In this document: positions 1 through 5,381 of the stretch, piece after piece
Layout: every line of letters begins with the position of its first letter
Numbering within the stretch: position 1 is the first letter of the stretch
Assembly: GCA_003662485.1 (NCBI GenBank)
Contig: QMYD01000041.1
Coordinates: forward strand, 1 to 8,357
Direction: 5' to 3'
Length of the DNA stretch: 8,357 bases
Origin: Candidatus Hecatellales archaeon
Lineage (GTDB): Archaea; Thermoproteota; Bathyarchaeia; Hecatellales; Hecatellaceae
Translations under genes and position numbers: made by a program
The notes under the pieces: model-generated
The model's database searches: none
What the model was told of the DNA's origin: nothing
What the model saw: only the letters and a program-made list of their open reading frames with translations

Positions 1-482
1 GATAGCTTACTGCCTCTAAGGTGAGGGAAATCTTTCAGTTTTTCCTTGATTTCATCAATGGAGAGAGGCTCTGGTGTAATATTCCTGGGGTCACCAGCAT
101 ACTTTTCCAGCAGAACCTCGGAAATTTTTCTCCACGTTCGAACACCTTCTTTTGCAAATCTAGCCCCTAAACGTTTTATGAAAGCCCTTAAATAACGGGG
201 ATTAATGCTTAAAATCTTTTTTGGAGTGAAAAAGTCTGGATGAAGTTGGTAGGCTGTTCTCGCGTTTTGCCAAAGTTTTTCAGCGTCAGTCATATAATCG
301 ATGGAAATAATGTAGGTAAAATAAAGGGCATGCTCCTTACTGCCCAAAGGAAGATTCGGCGGATAAACATACTCAGGCATTGAATAATTTGAGAAAACAC
401 CTTTTCCCGCTTTCCATTGAAATAACAAAATCTCAGCTATTTTTACTGCTTTTCCCTCATCTATTTCAAAAATATCATTCAA
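1..482 (-). CDS. Conserved protein of unassigned function, 3' end beyond the left edge
   Basis: An open frame on the minus strand runs from a TTG at 480-482 off the left edge, giving 160 visible residues and no stop. The frame is closed by a TGA just upstream, so TTG 482 is the first usable start. A GGGGAGG at 494-500 (11 nt spacing) supports it. An in-frame ATG at 378-380 is later, and the 34 codons before it read as credible protein (helical, IAEILLFQWKAGKG). The protein is soluble with no signal peptide or membrane segment. Recognisable stretches are LGSKEHALYF, ISIDYMTDAEKLW, GDPRNIT and FPHLRGSKLS. I recall similar stretches in uncharacterised helical archaeal and bacterial proteins, but I cannot name the family; a helix-hairpin-helix fold is only a guess. 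The gene is much more AT-rich than everything right of 500 and lacks the AGGCTT hexamer seen elsewhere, which hints at foreign origin. The gene is well supported; its function is unknown. Confidence 0.75.
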   Translation of the reverse strand, partial: MNDIFEIDEGKAVKIAEILLFQWKAGKGVFSNYSMPEYVYPPNLPLGSKEHALYFTYIISIDYMTDAEKLWQNARTAYQLHPDFFTPKKILSINPRYLRAFIKRLGARFAKEGVRTWRKISEVLLEKYAGDPRNITPEPLSIDEIKEKLKDFPHLRGSKL

Positions 483-493
483 AAACTCTCTTT

Positions 494-500
494 CCTCCCC
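494..500 (-). promoter_or_regulatory. Shine-Dalgarno site for the left-edge gene
   Basis: The minus strand reads GGGGAGG here, 11 nt before the TTG at 482. It lies in the 26-nt gap between the encoded CCA of tRNA-Ser and the start codon. It favours the TTG over the downstream ATG at 380, although the spacing is slightly long. Confidence 0.55.
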
Positions 501-508
501 TCAAGAGA

Positions 509-599
509 TGGCGCCGGGGATGGGATTTGAACCCATGCGGGCCGCTGGGGGCCCATCGGATCTCGAGTCCGACGCGTTGGGCCGCTCCGCCACCCCGGC
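509..599 (-). tRNA. tRNA-Ser(CGA), CCA encoded
   Basis: The minus strand folds as a type II tRNA. The 7-bp acceptor pairs GCCGGGG (599-593) with CCCCGGC (519-513), with discriminator G at 512 and an encoded CCA at 511-509. The D stem is GCG/CGC. The anticodon stem TCGGA/TCCGA closes the loop CTCGAGA, giving anticodon CGA (565-563), which reads the serine codon UCG. A long variable arm with a GGGCC/GGCCC stem is typical of tRNA-Ser. The T arm is ATGGG-TTCAAAT-CCCAT. There is no intron. The mature 3' end is only 26 nt upstream of the TTG of the next gene on the same strand. The 5' side is 33 nt from the divergent HD gene, so its promoter must lie in that gap or overlap the HD coding start. A run of five T (485-481) follows and could end the transcript. 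Confidence 0.95.
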
Positions 600-632
600 T
601 AAGCTTTAATTTTCCTTTGGGGTTTATGGGTT

Positions 633-1280
633 TTGTGGTTGGGGTTGAGGTTGGAAGGCGAGTTTTGGAGGGCTTTAAGGCTTGTGAGGGATGAGCGTTT
701 CAGGCGTAGGCTGGAAAAGTTTCTCAGGAAGGCTTTGAAAAGGCTTGAGGCTGAGGGTTTAAGCTTTTTCGAGGCTCCGGCTGGCCGAAGCCAGCATCAC
801 GCCTACCCTGGAGGCCTAGCTCAGCACACACTTTCAACACTTAGGATAGCCCTGGCCATGGTTGAAGCCGTAGCACGCTTCTACGGGTTTAGGGGGGTTA
901 ACAGGGACTACGTGGTGGCTGGGGTGCTCCTCCACGACCTCTACAAGCCTCTAACCTATCGGCCCCTAGCCGAGGGAGGCTACGAGTTCTCCAAGCTTGG
1001 AAGCAGACTTGACCATTTAACACTTCTCCTGGTAGATGCAAGCAAGGCTGGGTTCCCCTTAGACTTCCTCCACGTGCTGGCTGCTAGCCATGGGGAGTGG
1101 GGGCCCATGCCACCCAGAACCATTGAAGCCCTCATCGTCCACCTAGCCGACCTAGCCGACTCCAGGTTTGCAGGCCAGGTGGCGAGGGCAGCCCAAAACA
1201 TTTTGAAGGGTGAAGGTAAACCCGTTCCTCCAGCCTTAACTGTTAGGGAAGCCTTGAAGGTTATCGCTGGAGAAGCCTAG
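633..1280 (+). CDS. Stand-alone HD-domain metal-dependent phosphohydrolase (YhaM-type HD)
   Basis: A cytosolic protein of 215 residues with a complete HD-domain metal-binding set. These are HHAYPGGLAQHT (residues 55-66), LLHDLYKP (H101, D102), LDH (H128), ASHGEWG (H153) and HLADLAD (H170, D173, D176). The pattern of HAYPGGL..HT, LHD..K, SHGE.G and HxAD..D is that of the HD domain in YhaM/CBF1 3'-5' exoribonucleases. The N-terminal OB-fold RNA-binding domain of those enzymes is absent, and a basic helical segment (about residues 10-42) precedes the HD domain. Known members hydrolyse phosphodiesters or phosphomonoesters in nucleotides or RNA; the substrate here is unknown. There is no early ATG. 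TTG codons at 633, 639, 645 and 651 and a GTG at 684 are all possible starts, so the N-terminus is uncertain. The 3' end overlaps the convergent kinase gene by 20 bp. Confidence 0.88.
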   Translation: MWLGLRLEGEFWRALRLVRDERFRRRLEKFLRKALKRLEAEGLSFFEAPAGRSQHHAYPGGLAQHTLSTLRIALAMVEAVARFYGFRGVNRDYVVAGVLLHDLYKPLTYRPLAEGGYEFSKLGSRLDHLTLLLVDASKAGFPLDFLHVLAASHGEWGPMPPRTIEALIVHLADLADSRFAGQVARAAQNILKGEGKPVPPALTVREALKVIAGEA

Positions 1281-2349
1281 CATGGCCTTGGAGGGCGAAG
1301 TCGGCTAAGACCTCTCCAACCTCAACCTCCCCTATGAAGCCCTTAGCAGGCGTGAGGATTTTCAGGGTTTCCCTCTGTGGATGGTAGGCTAGGAGGACAC
1401 CAATTCCCAGCAGTCTTCTAGCAGGCCCGTAGAGGGCTAGGATGGCTCCCGGCTTAGGCTCTCCACCCGAAACCTTCACCTGCTGGAGGTTTAAGCTTCG
1501 GAGGGAGGCTTGCCCAAAATACTTCGTGTAGGCTTGCCATCGGAGTTCACGCCTCTCACTCCTACTCCTCACCCTAACCCTAGGTGAGGCTGGAAGCCTC
1601 AGCACCTCAACGCCTTCCCCCTCCAGCCTTTCCAGAATGGGTTCAAGCTCACCTGAGGCTTGAAGGCCTACAGCCACTTCAGCCCCAACCCTAAGGGTAA
1701 GCTTAACCTTGAAGGCTTCAGCCTCCCCACCCGCCACCCACCCATCCGTGTTCAAGACAACCAGGTTGGAGCGTTCAAGCTCTTGGAGGCAGAGCCTCCT
1801 TAAGGCTTCAACCATTCTCCCCCCAACCTTTGAAGGCGTGGTAGAACCTGCAAACTCCAACCTTTCAGGCTTAACGAAGAAGAGGTCGAAGACGGGTTTG
1901 CTAAGCTGAGCTGAACCTAGCGTGCAGGGTGGGCCGAGGTCGGATTGGCCTACATCCCCATCCACAACGCTAACCCTCAAGCCTTCCTGGAGGCCTCGGT
2001 TGGCTAGGAAAACGGTGAAGGAGGTTTTACCCACATCCACGCCTCCCAGGATGGCGACGGTTAAAGGTTTAAGCTTGGAGTGGGAGACCAGCCGGTTTGA
2101 CGCCTCCCACCAAGCCTGTGGGATGGTGCTTCCAGCATATTCTTCCACCCCACCGCCGGAGCCCAGTTCAACGCCAACCTTAGAAGGCTTAACAGCGTAG
2201 ATGGGGAGAAGCCTCCACCTTCGAATGGTAACTCTTTCCCCCGGCCTTAGGGGGGCTCCTAGGACTTGGGCCTCCCCCTCAAGGAGTGTGGCTGAGGCTG
2301 GACCTGAAACCATTAGAGTTCTTCCAGCCTCCACACGGTGTTCAGCCAA
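1261..2349 (-). CDS. Clp1/Grc3-family polyribonucleotide 5'-hydroxyl kinase
   Basis: A protein of 362 residues, the usual size for archaeal Clp1-type kinases, which transfer the ATP gamma-phosphate to 5'-OH RNA or DNA ends. Residues 1-85 match the N-terminal beta-domain (GPASATLLEG, GAPLRPGE, GSTIPQAW). The P-loop is GGVDVGKTS (102-110, K108). It is followed by the DGDVGQSDLGPP clasp/Walker B region (130-141), TTPSKVGG (170-177) and NTDGWVAGG (200-208), the counterpart of the family's INTxGWVxG signature. The C-terminal domain (about 265-362) is less conserved. The start is a TTG at 2349 preceded 7 nt earlier by GGGGAGG. The gene lies 16 nt downstream of the RuvC-like gene on the same strand, so they are probably co-transcribed. 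In eukaryotes the family acts in tRNA splicing and rRNA or mRNA 3'-end processing. In archaea the activity was shown for the Pyrococcus homologue, but the physiological role is unclear. Confidence 0.9.
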   Translation of the reverse strand: MAEHRVEAGRTLMVSGPASATLLEGEAQVLGAPLRPGERVTIRRWRLLPIYAVKPSKVGVELGSGGGVEEYAGSTIPQAWWEASNRLVSHSKLKPLTVAILGGVDVGKTSFTVFLANRGLQEGLRVSVVDGDVGQSDLGPPCTLGSAQLSKPVFDLFFVKPERLEFAGSTTPSKVGGRMVEALRRLCLQELERSNLVVLNTDGWVAGGEAEAFKVKLTLRVGAEVAVGLQASGELEPILERLEGEGVEVLRLPASPRVRVRSRSERRELRWQAYTKYFGQASLRSLNLQQVKVSGGEPKPGAILALYGPARRLLGIGVLLAYHPQRETLKILTPAKGFIGEVEVGEVLADFALQGHARLLQR

Positions 2350-2356
2350 AGGATGG

Positions 2357-2363
2357 CCTCCCC
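2357..2363 (-). promoter_or_regulatory. Shine-Dalgarno site for the RNA kinase
   Basis: The minus strand reads GGGGAGG, 7 nt before the TTG start at 2349 and just after the stop codon of the upstream gene (2366-2368). It decides the TTG start and fits translation from a shared two-gene transcript. Confidence 0.65.
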
Positions 2364-2365
2364 TT

Positions 2366-3007
2366 CTAGGTTTCGCTTAAAGCTATTTCCACGGCGGAGG
2401 CTTCATCAGCCTTCCTGTGCTTAGCCCCCCTACGCTTAGCCTTAACCGTGGTTCCAGCCTCATCCACAAACTTAAGGGTGAAGTTGGTTTTGAAGGTTTT
2501 TGAGGCCTCTTCAAGGAAGTCTTTAAGCCTTGCTAGGTTTAGGGTTTCAATTCTCCCCCCAACCTTCACCACCACGCTTTTAGGCTTCCATTCGGCTAGA
2601 ACCTTCCTGAAGGCTTCTAGGAGGCCCTCAAGGCTTCTGAAGGACCCAGCCTGAAGGGTTACACCCCCAGCAACCACAGCGAAGCCAAGGGTTTTACCTG
2701 GGTCTATTCCCACGTGGAAGGTTTCAGCTTCCACGCCGTAGACGGCGAGGAGAGCCTTTGAAACAGCCTCCCCAACGCTTCCAAGCCTGCAGGCTACGAT
2801 TTTAACGCCGGGGCGGATGGATTCCTCCAGCTGGGGGAGTTCCTCCTCAGAGGTTAAAACCGCCCTAACGGTTAGGGGTAAAGCCTCACCGGGCACGGCT
2901 GGGAGGAAGCCTACACCCCTAAGCCTAAGCTCCCTCACAAGCTCGTAGAAGAGCCTCCCATCCCTCGTTGAAACGGCTAGCTGAAACCTCCCCTTCAGCC
3001 CCTTCAC
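2366..3007 (-). CDS. RNase H/RuvC-fold protein, archaeal hypothetical
   Basis: A soluble protein of 213 residues. The C-terminal half looks like a RuvC/YqgF-type RNase H fold. HVGIDPGKTLGFAV (98-111) is the first beta-hairpin with acidic D102. VVVKVGGR (145-152) fits the central strand. FVDEAGTT (180-187) offers D182/E183. KADEASAVEIAL (199-210) matches the C-terminal acidic motif of RuvC proteins (D201/E202). All three acidic positions are present, so it may be an active metal-dependent nuclease; this is inferred from motifs alone. The N-terminal 90 residues form a separate alpha/beta domain I do not recognise. A basic patch (KAKRRGAKHRK, 189-199) could bind nucleic acid. The start is GTG at 3007, with TATA-like TTTATCTA 26 nt upstream, suggesting a leaderless or nearly leaderless mRNA. 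It is the first gene of an operon with the downstream RNA kinase (16-nt gap). Confidence 0.75.
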   Translation of the reverse strand: MKGLKGRFQLAVSTRDGRLFYELVRELRLRGVGFLPAVPGEALPLTVRAVLTSEEELPQLEESIRPGVKIVACRLGSVGEAVSKALLAVYGVEAETFHVGIDPGKTLGFAVVAGGVTLQAGSFRSLEGLLEAFRKVLAEWKPKSVVVKVGGRIETLNLARLKDFLEEASKTFKTNFTLKFVDEAGTTVKAKRRGAKHRKADEASAVEIALSET

Positions 3008-3033
3008 CCTTAAAAAGAAAATTCCAGCCAGCT

Positions 3034-3041
3034 TAGATAAA
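3034..3041 (-). promoter_or_regulatory. TATA-like box for the RuvC-like/kinase operon
   Basis: The minus strand reads TTTATCTA, separated by 26 nt from the GTG start at 3007. That is the usual archaeal TATA-to-transcription-start distance, so transcription would begin at or next to the start codon. It is divergent from the tRNA-Cys promoter. Confidence 0.45.
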
Positions 3042-3087
3042 CCTTGAAATCAAGCCATCCCATGCAAGCAAAGACTCTGGGAAACGG

Positions 3088-3093
3088 TTATAT
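3088..3093 (+). promoter_or_regulatory. TATA-like box for tRNA-Cys
   Basis: TTATAT lies with its centre about 31 nt before the first base of tRNA-Cys at 3122. The expected start would be near 3116-3118, leaving a short leader of about 5 nt. A second AT-rich stretch (ACATATTTTT, 3107-3116) is too close to the gene to be the TATA box and may mark the start region. Confidence 0.5.
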
Positions 3094-3121
3094 CACCCCG
3101 GGGAAACATATTTTTCGCATA

Positions 3122-3196
3122 GCCGGGATGGCCGAGCGGTTAGGCGGCGGGCTGCAGACTCGCTACACGCCGGTTCAAATCCGGCTCCCGGCTCCA
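3122..3196 (+). tRNA. tRNA-Cys(GCA), CCA encoded
   Basis: Complete cloverleaf. Acceptor GCCGGGA (3122-3128) pairs with TCCCGGC (3186-3192), followed by discriminator T3193 and encoded CCA 3194-3196. The D stem is GCC/GGC. The anticodon stem GCGGG/CTCGC contains one G-U pair and closes the loop CTGCAGA, giving anticodon GCA at 3154-3156. The variable loop is TACAC and the T arm is GCCGG-TTCAAAT-CCGGC. U73 is the known cysteine identity base, which supports the assignment. There is no intron. The 3' end is 10 nt from the stop codon of the convergent PLD gene, and no strong T-run follows, so read-through would be antisense to that gene. Confidence 0.96.
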
Positions 3197-3206
3197 ACAT
3201 AGAGCA

Positions 3207-3956
3207 TTAAATGGTTTTGAAGTAGGCTTTGAAGGTTTTGGCTGCTTGGCTGCTTACGATTCTTATGGAGGTTTCGTGGTTGTAGTATAGGGCGGCTTCA
3301 GTCCAGTTGTGGGAGCCTACATACACGATTTCGCCATCGATCACCACGAGCTTCATGTGGTCGGTGTCCTTATCCCTATCCAGCCTTACGTCTACCCCAT
3401 GCTCCTTCAGGTAGTGGTAGGCCTCCAAGTTTTCATCCATGCAGCCACGGTAGGTCCTATATTCAAGGATAACCTCAACATTCACACCTCTCTCCTCCGC
3501 TTTCACCAACTCCCTGATGAGGTCGTTAGCCCAGTCGAAGGAGTCCCCTGGATCGTAAACCATCAAGTACATGGCTACTAGGATTTCCTTTTCAGCCTTT
3601 TCGAGGTCGCTTTTCAGCGAGTAGTAGTAATCCCTATCTTTGAGGATGCGAACCCCGTATCCCATCTGGGTGGTTACTGTTACGGTTGCCGTCTTCGTCG
3701 TGGTTGTAGGCTTCGTAACCGTGAGAGTTTCCGTCGCAGTTTTGGTTATCGTTGCCTGAACGGTTTTCGTGAAGATTGTAGAGAACGTTTTTGTCACTGG
3801 AAGGGTTTTCGTCAAAGTTTCCACGTGGAGGATCGTGGAGGTTTCTGTTATGGTGCTGGTTTGCGGCGGCATCAAGGCTTGGCCTCCAAGGAAACCTCCA
3901 ACCCCCGCAACAATTAAACACGCAATTAGGGAGAGGGTGAAAGCTATCCTGTTCAC
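3207..3956 (-). CDS. Membrane-anchored, single-HKD phospholipase D/Nuc-like protein with Thr-rich stalk
   Basis: A protein of 249 residues in three parts. Residues 5-28 are a hydrophobic signal or anchor helix. Residues 33-97 are a Thr/Ser-rich stalk. Residues 100-249 are one PLD-type catalytic domain. That domain holds H200-x-K202-x4-D207, then GSHNWT (214-219) and NHETS (226-230), the full signature of the Nuc subgroup of the PLD superfamily. Members with one HKD motif usually dimerise to build the active site and cleave DNA, RNA or phospholipid phosphodiesters. Topology predicts the enzyme outside the cell, tethered by the helix, with a stalk likely to be O-glycosylated. The substrate is unknown. 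The start is GTG 3956; a TGA 12 codons upstream excludes a longer form. It is divergent from the DUF2330-like surface gene across a palindrome-bearing spacer and converges on tRNA-Cys. Confidence 0.87.
   Translation of the reverse strand: MNRIAFTLSLIACLIVAGVGGFLGGQALMPPQTSTITETSTILHVETLTKTLPVTKTFSTIFTKTVQATITKTATETLTVTKPTTTTKTATVTVTTQMGYGVRILKDRDYYYSLKSDLEKAEKEILVAMYLMVYDPGDSFDWANDLIRELVKAEERGVNVEVILEYRTYRGCMDENLEAYHYLKEHGVDVRLDRDKDTDHMKLVVIDGEIVYVGSHNWTEAALYYNHETSIRIVSSQAAKTFKAYFKTI
3666..3860 (-). repeat. Thr-rich low-complexity stalk with recurring TKT units
   Basis: Residues 33-97 of the PLD-like protein are dominated by Thr alternating with hydrophobic residues. Six TK(T/P) units are spaced about 6-10 residues apart (K50, K56, K64, K72, K82, K88). 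Such segments in archaeal surface proteins act as extended, often glycosylated spacers. The simple DNA composition also opens a long meaningless frame on the same strand (3634-4017). Confidence 0.7.
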
Positions 3957-3993
3957 CCCTCGCCACCCAAGAGAGCCCTTGTTGCTGATTCAG

Positions 3994-3999
3994 CTTTAA
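3994..3999 (-). promoter_or_regulatory. Possible TATA-like box for the PLD gene
   Basis: The minus strand reads GTTAAAGC around this point, 37 nt before the GTG at 3956. A start about 26 nt downstream would leave a leader of about 14 nt containing GGTGGCGAGG, a weak ribosome-binding sequence. The support is composition and spacing only. Confidence 0.25.
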
Positions 4000-4020
4000 C
4001 CCTTTTGGTTCGTTCACTTT

Positions 4021-4039
4021 TTAGAACAGGCTGTTCTAA
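4021..4039. promoter_or_regulatory. Perfect 9-1-9 palindrome, candidate shared operator
   Basis: TTAGAACAG, one central G, then CTGTTCTAA: two perfect 9-bp inverted arms in the 123-bp spacer between two divergent surface-protein genes. It ends 7 nt before the TATA-like box of the plus-strand gene and lies 64 bp upstream of the minus-strand start codon. A dimeric helix-turn-helix regulator could control both genes from here. A transcription terminator is unlikely because no gene reads into this spacer. Confidence 0.55.
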
Positions 4040-4046
4040 GGGGTAG

Positions 4047-4053
4047 TATTATA
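4047..4053 (+). promoter_or_regulatory. TATA-like box for the DUF2330-like gene
   Basis: TATTATA is centred about 30 nt upstream of the GTG at 4080 and 36 nt upstream of the ATG at 4086. Transcription would start close to 4077-4080, giving a leaderless or very short-leader mRNA. A further AT-rich stretch (TCTATATTTTTA, 4066-4077) is too close to the start to serve as the TATA box. Confidence 0.4.
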
Positions 4054-4079
4054 GCCCTTTAAGAGTCTATATTTTTAGG

Positions 4080-5381
4080 GTGAAAATGCTTTTGGCTGGT
4101 GTTAGGCTGGTTTCGCTTTTATGTTTGGGTTTACTGTTAGCTTCGGCTTTTGGGATTCCCGCAGCCTTGGCTGATAAGGGAGCCATACCCATTAATCCCA
4201 CCCCAATTTACGAGGCTGGACAGAAGGCTGTGGTAGCATGGAATGGGGAAAGGGAAATCCTAATCCTCTCCGTCGACTTGAAAACGGCTGGAGGGAAAAC
4301 CTGGACCCTAGAGGTTTTACCCCTACCCTCCATGCCCTCCATTGAGGAGGGGTCGGAGGAAACCTTCCAAGTCCTCAACAAATACTTTCTCACCTCCATG
4401 GTTAGGAGGTTTCAGCCTGCAGTAAAAGCCGCAGGCGTCGAAATAGTTTTCCACGAGCAGATGGGACCCCATGATGTTACTGTTGCTAAGGCTGACAGCG
4501 GCAGGGAGCTTGTGGAATGGCTTCTCGACTATGCGGCTTCTAAGGGGCTTCCCAAACCTGCCTCCCAAGGCTTGGAAAAGGCGGAGAGGCTAGTGGAAGA
4601 CTACGTTTCCAGGGGGTACCACTACTACGCCATAGACCTCGTAGAGGTTTCGGGGGAGCTTAAAAGCGTAAGCCCTCTCGTTTACAGCTTCAAAACCCCC
4701 TACGCCTACTTTCCGCTGGAGATTTCAACCCTAGCCAAGGGTGAAACCTCCATCACCATCTTCCTGGTTACGCCTGGGAAGCCTAGGATTGAAGTTTTCA
4801 GGCGGGTAGGCTTGAAGGTTGCCTTCCAGGGTCCCATACCCCTCAAGGTTTTGGGGAAGGCTGACCCAAGGCTTGGAAGCCTCTTCCAGCCTGGGAAACC
4901 CCTATGGCTCACCGTCGCCCTCTACAGGGGGGACCTCTCCAAGCTCAGGGGTGACCTCACCGCAACCATGAAAAGCCTGGAAAAATGGGTACCCTACACG
5001 CCTAAGCCTTGGCAGGTGAAGCTTAGAGTTGAGCAGACGGGTAGAGGCCCCCTCCTAAAGGCTTCCATATTCTTCCCTGATGCGGGCTTCAGGGTGAAAT
5101 GGGGTGAGCTACGCCTTGAAGGAAGCCTCATTACGGTTGAAGCCAAGGTTGAGAGGTGGACTGGCCCCGCCGCCCAGGTGGCTCAAATCGTAAGCCACTC
5201 CTACTGGCTGGATAGGCTCCCCCCAGGCCGCTACATGGTTACGTTTGAGGTGAATGGGAAGCCCATTATAGGTGTGCCCTACAATGCTGGGGGAGAATCC
5301 GCCCTAATCCCAATGGTGCTCCTCTCGATTGTAGCAGCCGCCACCTTTGCTGTTACCGCTGTTGAGAAGCGTAGGTCTTAG
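4080..5381 (+). CDS. DUF2330-like extracytoplasmic protein with C-terminal membrane anchor
   Basis: A protein of 433 residues. A signal peptide occupies residues 1-31 (hydrophobic core about 8-28, likely cleavage after ALA). The large extracytoplasmic region ends in a transmembrane helix at about 408-427 followed by the cytosolic tail EKRRS. The first half resembles DUF2330 (PF10092). AGQKAVVAWNGEREILILSV and LEVLPLPSMPSI match the 'v.W..P.P..P' start. Further matches are HDVTVAKA..GRELVEWL, a YVSRGYHYYAIDLVE segment, and SPLVYSFKTPYAYFPLEIS. The function of DUF2330 is unknown. The second half (about 270-400) may be additional beta-rich domains. The start is GTG 4080, or ATG 4086 two codons later. 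It faces the PLD-like gene across a shared palindrome, and its stop overlaps the convergent deacetylase gene by 4 bp. Residues 262-271 (DPRLGSLFQP) are identical to a segment of the methyltransferase encoded at 6248-6952. Confidence 0.75.
   Translation: MKMLLAGVRLVSLLCLGLLLASAFGIPAALADKGAIPINPTPIYEAGQKAVVAWNGEREILILSVDLKTAGGKTWTLEVLPLPSMPSIEEGSEETFQVLNKYFLTSMVRRFQPAVKAAGVEIVFHEQMGPHDVTVAKADSGRELVEWLLDYAASKGLPKPASQGLEKAERLVEDYVSRGYHYYAIDLVEVSGELKSVSPLVYSFKTPYAYFPLEISTLAKGETSITIFLVTPGKPRIEVFRRVGLKVAFQGPIPLKVLGKADPRLGSLFQPGKPLWLTVALYRGDLSKLRGDLTATMKSLEKWVPYTPKPWQVKLRVEQTGRGPLLKASIFFPDAGFRVKWGELRLEGSLITVEAKVERWTGPAAQVAQIVSHSYWLDRLPPGRYMVTFEVNGKPIIGVPYNAGGESALIPMVLLSIVAAATFAVTAVEKRRS
4869..4888 (+). 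repeat. 20-bp sequence shared with the methyltransferase gene, copy 1
   Basis: AGGCTTGGAAGCCTCTTCCA lies inside the DUF2330-like gene and is repeated exactly, inverted, at 6561-6580. Similarity extends a few bases each side (GACCC before, CC after) with single mismatches. Both copies encode the same residues in frame. The left 14 bp is an imperfect palindrome (AGGCTT/AAGCCT around GG). Confidence 0.8.

Noticed and set aside
380..694. Plus-strand open frame of 104 codons across the tRNA-Ser gene
   Set aside because: It runs through the whole tRNA in antisense and overlaps the better supported left-edge gene and HD gene; the translation has no protein-like pattern.
1709..2200. Two plus-strand open frames opposite the RNA kinase
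   Set aside because: They are antisense to strong Clp1 motifs, lack domains and have no ribosome-binding support.
633..3007. Toxin-antitoxin or known defence system from the HD, kinase and RuvC-like genes
   Set aside because: Each matches a housekeeping-type archaeal family, the HD gene is on the other strand, and no sensor, effector or known defence partner is present.
3122..3196. Intron or split structure in tRNA-Cys or tRNA-Ser
   Set aside because: Both fold as complete uninterrupted cloverleafs with encoded CCA.
3634..4017. Minus-strand open frame of 127 codons rich in Asn, His and Asp
   Set aside because: It is the shifted frame of the Thr-rich stalk of the PLD-like gene; its composition is a by-product of Thr codons.
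4021..4039. Palindrome read as a LexA/DinR box or steroid-receptor element
   Set aside because: The half-sites resemble AGAACA...TGTTCT, but those regulators are not expected in archaea, and GAAC/GTTC spacing differs from DinR. Kept only as an unspecified operator.
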